Below, one piece after another: positions 56,001 through 64,000 of a DNA stretch of 64,000 bases. Position numbers and translations under genes: made by a program. Within the stretch, counting starts at the first letter, position 1. The number at the start of each line of letters is the position of its first letter. This stretch comes from Cryphonectria parasitica EP155 (taxonomy: Eukaryota; Ascomycota; Sordariomycetes; Diaporthales; Cryphonectriaceae): the NCBI RefSeq assembly GCF_011745365.1, contig NW_024468909.1:7006001-7070000 (forward strand), written 5' to 3'. Below the pieces are notes generated by a model. It was given only the letters and a program-made list of their open reading frames with translations. It was not told where the DNA came from and did not search any database.

Positions 56001-57924
56001 ATTTGCAAATCACACAACCGCAATTTCGTGGAACTCGGCAGTGCGATCCGTTTCAGCGATTCAGTTAACTATTCGCACCAGCTCCAGTACTTGACTCTTA
56101 CATAGTTCAATGAAGCTATGGTCCCTACTTCAGTCGCATACGAGTCACCGCAGATCACACCACCAAACCGATGTGGCGCTCAGCCTGAGATTCATCGAGG
56201 AATGAAAGAGTTGTGGTGTGAGAGTGAGAGTGAGTGAACGAAGGAGCATCAGGACCAGAGGATTCCTGGCCTTGCTCTGTCTCGAAGAGCACTGCAAATG
56301 CTACTGGGTCTGCTTGGTCCGGTGGCATGGCATGCTCGTTTTGCCACCACAAGCCGGCCCAAGCACCCACGTGCTATCATGACCACTTCATGGACCTATT
56401 TCGCGCAAAAAAGCGGCATTCACAACCTGGTCATGCTCGATAGCCATCTTTGTTTTCCAGCGTTCTTGTTGTAACGGCCACGACGTGTTACAGAATGTGA
56501 ACCTACCCTTCTAGCTTGCGTACCCTGGATAGTTCCACCTCCCACACGTGTCCGCTACCGCTGGGCGCCCCTCTCGTCAATCTCCGGCTCGGTCAGAGAA
56601 GACACACCATGAACCCGGTTGTGCGAGTGAGATTCACCGTATCACATCGTAGGGAGACCAGGGTTGAGGGATGATGAGGGTGATTTGAGCTGCAGCTGTC
56701 CTGCTGGGGGGCGGATTTTCGAACTTTTGACAGCTCCTGACAGTTACCCACACGGCGGGGAACGCGACCTCATCACAAGCAGTCCAGGCCAAGCCGTGGT
56801 CTGACTGCACCTTACCAACCTTGACCGACTCTGGGATGTAATCGAAGGCGCTCTTCATCTCGTCTGGGGGATTCTGTGCACCAGGTATGTGAACAAATCC
56901 ACCTGTCCGTATGGCAATCTCACTCTTTGTCTCGCGTGGACGCAGGGATGATGACGAATTGGTTTAATGATGTTGGACGACCGCCATCACCGACACATCT
57001 TCCGAGATGAATGCTGGGGAGAACTATTCCCACCAGACAGATCAACTACATCCTAGCGACGGAGCTCGACCATGTTACCGTGCCGCTCTGTCTGGGTTGT
57101 GGTCCTACTACATAGTACAGTATGGATACGCTCGGGTGCCTGGGCCGAAGGAAATCTTCCTCTCTTGCCAGACTGGCTGTCCTATTCAGGCAAAGGCCAT
57201 CCTTCTTGGTCGAAGGATGCTCGATGTGCATCCCACGAATGACAACAGACACGTCGTCGGGAACACAGGTCAACTTCATGAACCCTTCTTACGTTCCTGC
57301 TGAGCACAGACAGCGCCGGAGTTCAGGGTCTCGCCAAATGAATCGGTACACCAGTCATCCCTTGTGATGGCCAGCACTCTGGGTCAGCACCTTATTAACT
57401 GGCCCTTCTTTTGTGATTGCGAGCAAGCTGACGAGATTGGCATCTTTTCAGTTGAGATGGTAGGTACATTATGAGGCATGCAGTATCGAATGACAGACAG
57501 CCTTTCTCAGGAGATTCTTTGAGCAGGCTTGTTATACGCAACCCTCTTGATGTCAAATGTCAGTGACCAGCGGACGAAAAGCGAGTGGCAACCTGCCTCG
57601 TACTACTCAAGCTTCTCAGCAATGCTTCAATAGCCTTGTGATGAGTAAATCAACCCATCAACTTGGGCCGGAACTGGATAGTCCTCTCTATATCTCAGCT
57701 AGGATGACTACTGCAGGCGAATGACCAAAACTCCAATCGTTCGTTGCACGACCTAGTAAGCTGCGGACTGTGGCGGACTGGCCGTCGTATGCCTGCAAAT
57801 CTCAAGCCCCCTTCAATCGCATGGGAACCGACCGCTTTCGGACAGTCAGGTATACTTGTTGTACTGTACAAAGCAGGCAGTGGTTCGATGAAGACCTCGT
57901 ATGCGGATCATCTGTCCTCGACTG

Positions 57925-58015
57925 AAAGAGAGAAAAGAAGACGAAAAAAAAAAAAAAAAAGATGAAAAAAAAGAAGGGGATAAAAAGGGAAAAAAAAAAA
58001 GAGGGGGAAAATAAT
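57925..58015. repeat. purine-only A/G-rich block
   Basis: About 90 nt are almost entirely A and G, including an A18 run, consistent with simple-sequence expansion. Confidence 0.85.
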
Positions 58016-59656
58016 AGACCCACAGTCGAGGGCGGCGGCAGATTCTTGCATCAGCCCCACTCATGACACAGTCCAGCTCACTGCATTCCCCTTGGACATC
58101 ATGCCCTGTTGGCCTTTGACGTTTCTGACAGATCGGTTCTGTCTGCTCGGCATGCACGTTGACTGGCCTCCTTGAAACTGGAGATAAAGTCAAGACTGGA
58201 GAGCTTATGCAGCGTGGTGGAAGGCTCTTGCATGCCACGGAGTTTCACTGTTTCATCATGTCCAGGAGGCCTCTCCGGCGCTTCATTGGATATGCCAGCA
58301 GTCCAATGAGGATGCACACAGAAGCCGTACCAGGCGGAGGCCCAGAAAATTGTCCCTCCGACGTGGCCACCAAGGCCAAAGGAAGATCAAGCTCTGACTG
58401 GAGGCGCCGTTCACGACTGGCGACTAGGCCCTCTGGGCCTCTAAAGACCTCTGGTCTGGCACATAATGATACTTTCATGACTTCAACATCCCAACACCCC
58501 CTGTCTGAGTGCTTCGCCATGTGGGTAAATCTCAGGCGAGAGTTAGCGAGCCACTCGAGCCACGTCCCAGAGGTGCAAGTCTTATCCAGACTTTCGGGAC
58601 GACACTTTTGGGCTGCCGAGGTCGACCATCGAGGGGTTGCATTGCTACATCTTGTCGATGTTGTCAGAACAAGCCATTCCTCATAGACGAGGAGCTTCAC
58701 TACATCTGCTCGTCATGATTTTCAATTACAATTGCCACAACCAGCGATTCAACAAACAACAACAACAACACCATCAAAAAACCGAGGGAACGAGTGCCAA
58801 GCACCGAATAAACACCCGATCGCCAGGCCCCGTCGCCCCCCCCCCCCAGCCCATGTCCTGGCCTTCCTGTCAGTTTCCTCTGCGTGCCGACGCTCACGTC
58901 GGGACCCCTCAGGCAGTGGTGAGTGGTGGAACCCCCAGACTTTAAGAAAAACCGGGGGGTGTGGGTTCGTACGTGGTTGCGCTGCAGTGTGAATCCGCCA
59001 ACATCGCGATGGTGTAGTTGACCACTCGGAGGCCCTCCCTCGAGGGTCCATATCTGCACGTGCCTTCTCACCGACTGGTGCTGAGCGCACCCATGGCCGA
59101 CAATGTCTGCTGTGTTCTGCGCGTCCCGGTTTGAATGGATGGTGGCGGTGTCTTACCGCCGGTTTGAAGAATAAGAAAATGATTGGGATGCGACGGTCTG
59201 CGCTGTGAAACGAGGAAATCTTGACATTGAACTTTGCAAGGGATTTTTGCTTTTGTCTTTTTTTCGTTTTCTCCCCTTGTTCTCCTCCCATGCTTTCTGT
59301 CTTTTTCCCTCCTTCTGCCTCTCTTTTGCTCTCCCCAGCTTGCTTCAATTGATCGCTTTTGCAAGAACTTGCATTGCCTTCCCTGCTAATAATAATCACC
59401 ATACCCCAGACCCAGAACTGGTCCCCCCCTCCCCCCTTTCCCCCCCCCTTCCCACACCCCACACTCTGGACCGTCGTATACGAACTATTGACAAGGACGA
59501 CCGCTCGGATCACTCGTTCGACACCGTCAAGCGTGTTTTCCGGGCCAAGACGATCAAGAATACCATGGTGCCGTCTTTATAGGTCGTCGGAGCCAGAACG
59601 GAGGAGCCTGGGGGAAGAAGGAACAATACAACACGAGCCGGACGGAGGCCCGAGCC

Positions 59657-61217
59657 ATGTCCAGCAATGGCACCAGCACGGGCTCGTCTGTCGACCTCGA
59701 TGCATCCTGGCAGAAGAATATTATGGCTTGTGCCGTGGCGACCTGGGTGATAGCAGCGGTATTCGTCGGGCTGCGATTCTACTTGAGGGGGCATATTTTA
59801 CACGTCCTCGGCTGGGAGGACTGGGTTATTCTGCTGGCGCTTGTGTTCTCGGCTGCACATTCTGCTGGTTATATCACCGATGCGTACTTTGGGCTGGGCA
59901 GGCACGCGGCGTCCCTCTCGGCGGCGGAGTTGCAGACGGTGACTGAGGTGAGTCCGTTCCCATGGAAGACGGGGATTCTTGTGTCTGTGATGGTTATTCG
60001 ACAATCTGCCGGACCAGAGGCTGACAAGCATTGCTAGATATATTGGTTCGCCCTACTGTGGTTTGCCATCACAGTCTTTGTGACGAAAGTCTCAATCCTG
60101 TTGCTTTATATGAGGACATTGACCCATACTTGGGTTCAAAAGACCTTGAAATACTTAATGGCCATGGTCGTCCTCACGAGCATCACTGGCCTTGGCCTTA
60201 TCTTTACATCATGCATACCACTGCAGGCCTATTGGGACGCGAGTATAAAATCTGCGTATTGCCACTCTATACAGGCCTACTACGCCATCCTGGGGATTCA
60301 GCTAGGGATGGACTTCTTCACCTTTTTACTGCCACTTCCTGTAATCTGGTCCATGAAGGCTCCCAAGGACCAGAGGGTTATGTTGCTCATGCTGTTCTCG
60401 TTTGGGTTCTTGTGAGTAGCCCACCCATCTTTATCTACTTTTTCCTTCTGTTATTCTTTCTTTACACCGTCACCTAACACACGAGACCACCAGCATCTGC
60501 GTCGTCTCCATCATCCGCCTGACAGAGCTCACCTCGACCCGACACGATGTAGATTACACCTACGACAGCGCGACCATCGACTACTGGTCCATGATCGAGG
60601 CCAACACGGGCATCGCCTGCGCGTGCATCATGACCATGAAGCCACTCTTCCGGCGCATCGTGCCAGGATCCACGACGAGACGGGGCGAGACCACCCAGGA
60701 CCCCTTGGGCTTCGGCAACCAGGGCTTCCAGAACACCATCAACCCGCCGACGATCGGGTCCAAGCCGTCGCGGCCCAACACCACCATCGTCAAGAAGCAG
60801 TCGTGGTTCACCGCGCAGCTGGCGCGCCTCGACCGCTCCCTGCGCACTCTCAACGAGTCCGAGGCCGGAAGCGAGAACCTGCCAGGCCTCATGGAGGCGG
60901 GGCTCCAGCTGCCGCCCCTCCCGGCCTCCGTCTTCCTGCTGCCCGTGCCCGACATGCCGCGCCGCAGCCACCACTCGAGCTCCAGCATCTCCACGCCCAT
61001 CGAGCACGAGGTCGACGAGGGCCCGCTCGAGGCGCAGCGGTGGGCGCGCAGGCCCAGCTGTGCGCCTAGCTCCCCTGGTACCGTACGGAGACCGAGCATC
61101 GTGCCGCCCCCGTCGCCCATCACCATGCGCAGGCCGAGTGCTGCACCTAGTTCACCGCGGACGACGAGGAGGCCGAGTGTTGCGCCTAGTTTCACGCCTA
61201 GTTCCCCGGGAGGATGA
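59657..61217 (+). CDS. Pth11-like seven-helix membrane protein (fungal rhodopsin-type domain)
   Basis: Three exons (59657..59947, 60038..60411 and 60494..61217) give 462 aa. Seven hydrophobic helices lie in the first 290 residues, beginning IMACAVATWVIAAVFVGLRFY. The fungal-specific family signatures are GWEDWVILLALVFS after helix 1, and an ITDAYFGLGRH loop. Later blocks include WFAITVFVTKVSILLLYMR, SCIPLQAYWD and the DFFTFLLPLPVIWSM helix. A long cytosolic tail follows, with four copies of an RRPSxxP unit at the end. No CFEM domain is present at the N terminus. Pth11-type proteins include a receptor for surface cues in rice blast; this one's ligand is unknown. It is preceded by a very long gene-free stretch. 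Confidence 0.88.
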
Positions 61218-62297
61218 ACAGAGGAGAGGGAATGCAACGGGTGGAAGAGACACAGAGAGAGAAAAGGCCTGTGGAACAGGACAACAAGAGAAAGAGAAGA
61301 AGAAGAAGGGAAAAAAAAAAAAATTTGAAATATGAATATTAATCAAAAACAACACTAAAGCCAGTATGGGTGCATCGATCAGCGTGGAGCCGAGCTGAAA
61401 GGGGGAGTCCTGAATAACAACACAAGACGAGCGGCACGAATAGTGAGCTACGCCAATAGGAAAGCCCTCTCTGCTCTTTTGCTCAAAGGACTGTGGAGGT
61501 AGACCAGCTTCAGCGAAGAATCCTCCTGTACCAGCCAGGAACAGGATTTGAATCCAGAGCAACGCGCCTGGGGCTGCATGTGCTGGAGCTGACCACGCGT
61601 TCATACCCGTACGTCAGGATGGAGATATATGTGTATGTATATGTATGCATACAAATATGTATATCGAACGATGTCGAGTCGTGTGAGGATGGAAAAGTCC
61701 GGGGCGCAGACAGAGCATCAATTATCATGACATGCCGCAAAGATTACAGATGGCCAAGGCTGGGAAGAAACAGTCTTGATAAAAGTAGCAGCGTCACACG
61801 GGCAACATTAAGCATGGGCAACGGCGTCACAGGATCATTTGGCATACATTTTAACACATAATGCAGAGAAGAGGTTGAGAGGGGGCTCTGTGTGAGAGAG
61901 AGAGAGGAAGAGCACAACCTCCTGTTTGTATCAGAAATTTTGAGTTTCATTAAACCAATCAGGTTGGGTCTCGTAATATTCATGGCCCGTAACCCCCTTC
62001 CTGGGCCTGGGCTGTGAAAATAGTTGTATCTTGAAGAATCGCTTGGTCAGCCTAAAAGGATCGTTCTTCTCTCGTTCTCGTATGGCCCCCGAGACCAAAC
62101 TCACTTTGAAGGCAAGAGGCCCTTTCCTCCCATAGTACCATCATCGCGTCGCATTCTTGGCGCCAATCTCGTTTGCCTGCGCCTGCAGTTGCTGGTCTCG
62201 TTCTCGGACGATACTCCATCAGCTGAACTCGTCTCAGGGCGCACGGATGTTGTTGGACGTCCACCGGGTCATCCATCCCACATCGGCTGCTGCTGTC
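61218..62297. other. intergenic between convergent genes, 1.1 kb
   Basis: No gene is seen. A short A-run lies at 61311..61322 just after the receptor gene, and a GA tract near 61893..61908. Confidence 0.5.
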
Positions 62298-63636
62298 TCA
62301 AGAGATCAGATCCGCCACGTTCATGGGCATTTCATCGATCTGGGTGGAGTAGTACACTGGCTCAATGTTAGTGGTCATCCATGGCTTTTAACAGTTCTTG
62401 AATTGGTTAGTACTTACATTCGATATCTCTCAAGATGCGCACATCCTCGCTGGTAACAAAGTTGATTGCGACACCCTTGCGACCAAATCTGCCCGAACGA
62501 CCGATGCGGTGGATGTAATTCTCACGGTTGCTGGGCAGGTCGTAGTTGATGACAAGGCTGACCTGCTGGACGTCGATCCCGCGAGCCCAGACGTCCGTCG
62601 AGATGAGCACCCGGCTGTTGCCCTGCCTGAAGTCCTGCATGATGCTGTCTCGCTCCTTCTGTGGCATGTCGCCGTGCATGCTGCTGACGGTGAAGTTGGC
62701 CTCCCGCATCTTATCAGTCAGCCAGTCGACCTTGCGCCGCGTGTTGCAGAAGATGACGGCTTGCGTGATCGTGAGGGTATCATAGAGATCGCAAAGCGTA
62801 TCGAACTTCCACTCCTCCTTCTCCACAGCGATGAAATACTGTTTCAGGCCTTCCAGTGTCAGCTCGTCACGCTTGACGAGGATGCGCACTGGGTCGGTCA
62901 TGAACTTGGTCGTCATGTCGAGCACATCGTACGGAAGCGTGGCGGATACGACCACGACCTGCGTTGCGGGAGGGAGATATCGGTACACGTCGTAGATCTG
63001 CTCTCTGAAGCCCTGGTTGAGCAGCTCGTCTGCCTCGTCGAGCACGAGCATCTTTATGTGGCGCGTGCGCAGATGTCGGCGCCGGATCATGTCAGCCACG
63101 CGACCAGGTGTTCCCGAGACGATATGTTGGCCATAGTCCAGCTTGCGGATGTCCTCGCCCACGTTCGTCCCTCCAATACAGGCGTGGCACTGCACGTTCA
63201 TGTAGTCGCCCAGCGCCATGACGACGCTCTGGATCTGGGTCGCGAGCTCACGAGTCGGGGAGAGTACGAGCGCCTGTGTCTCGCGGACGGCGGTATCGAT
63301 GACCTGGAGCATGCTAATCGAAAAGGTCGCTGTTTTACCTGTACCGGATTGGGCCTGGGCGATGGTGTCGCGGCCTTTGCAGACCTGGACGATGGCGCGG
63401 GACTGGACGGCTGAGGGGGACTCGTATCCGTATGCATAGATTCCACGAAGAAGGCTCTCTGCATCGAAATGGTTAGTATCAATGGCGCATATGCTTCAGA
63501 GCTTCGAGGAAAAGGAGAAGGGGGTCTCACCCTTCAAGGACATAGACTCGAAGGTAGGGTGGACGGTGACCTCTTTGGAGGTGTTGAATTCCATCCTCTC
63601 ATCCGCCTTGCGGTCGATACCACCACCTTCAGCCAT
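62298..63636 (-). CDS. fal1: DEAD-box RNA helicase FAL1 (eIF4A-III)
   Basis: Exons 63636..63531, 63458..62418 and 62356..62298 give 401 aa, the normal family length. Motifs seen are Q motif GYESPSAVQ, motif I AQSGTGKT (71-78), Ia PTRELA, TPGR, II DEAD (176-179), III SAT (207-209), and motif [10 protein letters not shown] (352-359). The end, [16 protein letters not shown], is diagnostic of eIF4A-III/FAL1 as opposed to eIF4A. The protein acts in 18S rRNA maturation in yeast and in the exon junction complex of other eukaryotes. The last intron has a CACTAACATTG branch site. Confidence 0.95.
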
Positions 63637-64000
63637 GTTGAGACTTTGTCGAAAGAGGATGCAATGATAATTTCTGGTGGGTCTCGATTGAGGACGGCGC
63701 TCGCAGAGCACTTTGTCGTAGTTTGGGAAGGTCGTTGAATTGAAGTCGAGGGAGAGAGATCACTGAGTTCTAGTTCTTAAAGTTGCTTGCGGCTGCTGCA
63801 AATGCCCCCAAAAAGTCTGACAGGGGTGCTACTTGGTGCTTGGCTCTGGGGCCTTGATCCCTGACGACCGCTTATCTTATCTGCTGGGACCATTCTCGCA
63901 GGCCTGACAGGCGCAGCCCGTGCTTCTTTCTCTCCAGAATCTTTTCCACTATAAACAGCCTCTCAGCCGCCTTCCACCAAGGTTTCATCAACCCCAGGAC
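63637..64000. other. upstream region of fal1, window edge
   Basis: This should contain the fal1 promoter. No other gene is seen. Confidence 0.5.

Larger units (their letters stand above)
51823..59656. other. gene-poor stretch, 7.8 kb
   Basis: No convincing gene occurs here, the longest such gap in the window. It holds the urc4 upstream region, a (GGA)n tract, a G-run near 53452..53461, a cluster of TAGTA-rich sequence at 53730..53890, a 16-bp palindrome at 54892..54907, a purine-rich block at 57925..58015 and C-runs near 58836 and 59430. A short protein-like stretch on the minus strand near 56634..56870 is discussed in the findings. Composition is not AT-rich. Confidence 0.45.

Noticed and set aside
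58159..58718. Overlapping ORFs of 175 (plus) and 151 (minus) codons
   Set aside because: Neither has a domain, signal peptide or biased codon use, and both overlap each other without splice partners.
61515..61600. GGATTCAAATCC on the minus strand, like a tRNA B box
   Set aside because: No acceptor stem pairs and no A box lies at a usable distance.
62398..63414. 338-codon plus-strand ORF
   Set aside because: It is exactly antisense to FAL1, whose motifs are complete on the minus strand.
1..64000. CRISPR arrays, operons or repeat-induced point mutation blocks
   Set aside because: No regularly spaced direct repeats with unique spacers occur, genes have eukaryotic introns, and no AT-rich TA-biased block is visible.

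Overview
The window looks like nuclear DNA of a filamentous ascomycete (Pezizomycotina, probably Sordariomycetes). Genes lie on both strands without operons. Coding DNA is GC-rich and is broken by short introns of about 50-110 nt with GT...CTRAC...AG signals. The gene set is typically fungal: TVP38, phosphoinositide-specific phospholipase C, Gtr1, Shp1/p47, Mim1, Oxa1, Urc4, FAL1/eIF4A-III, a Pth11-like seven-helix protein and secreted Egh16-type proteins. No rRNA gene, CRISPR array, complete transposon or AT-rich mutated block was seen. The species cannot be named from this sequence.

Layout: 0.4-12.1 kb holds a 720-aa coiled-coil protein, an unknown 297-aa membrane-type protein, TVP38 and a DUF5672 type II membrane protein, with a 3.6-kb gap. 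At 14.2 kb there is a broken ORF. From 14.9 to 26.3 kb come a secreted GH43 enzyme, PI-PLC, a GH92 alpha-mannosidase, a Cys-rich F-box-like protein with an unclear 5' end, and Egh16-like protein A. A tRNA-Pro(AGG) gene lies at 28.1 kb. From 30.9 to 48.8 kb come an F-box protein, an SDR dehydrogenase, a second GH92 enzyme with eight exons, Gtr1, Shp1, Mim1 (divergent from Shp1), Egh16-like protein B and Oxa1. Urc4 lies at 49.8-51.8 kb, followed by 7.8 kb without a convincing gene. The window ends with the Pth11-like receptor (59.7-61.2 kb) and FAL1 (62.3-63.6 kb).

The most striking observation is the tRNA-Pro(AGG) gene at 28138..28288. It has the usual short intron after position 37, and also a 62-nt insert between the D-loop guanines G18 and G19. 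That insert has all the marks of an mRNA (spliceosomal) intron: GTAAGT donor, CTAAC branch site and CAG acceptor. Removing both inserts leaves a standard 72-nt tRNA-Pro with complete stems. I know of no described nuclear tRNA gene of this kind.

The secreted genes (GH43, two GH92, two Egh16-like) together with the Pth11-like receptor suggest an organism that meets plant or fungal surface glycans. The order GH92-Egh16 ... GH92-Egh16 suggests an old duplication. The remaining genes are housekeeping: mitochondrial protein insertion (Mim1, Oxa1), TORC1 signalling (Gtr1), Cdc48 adaptor (Shp1), uracil catabolism (Urc4) and RNA processing (FAL1). Exon coordinates come from reading splice signals and reading-frame phase by eye, not from transcripts.
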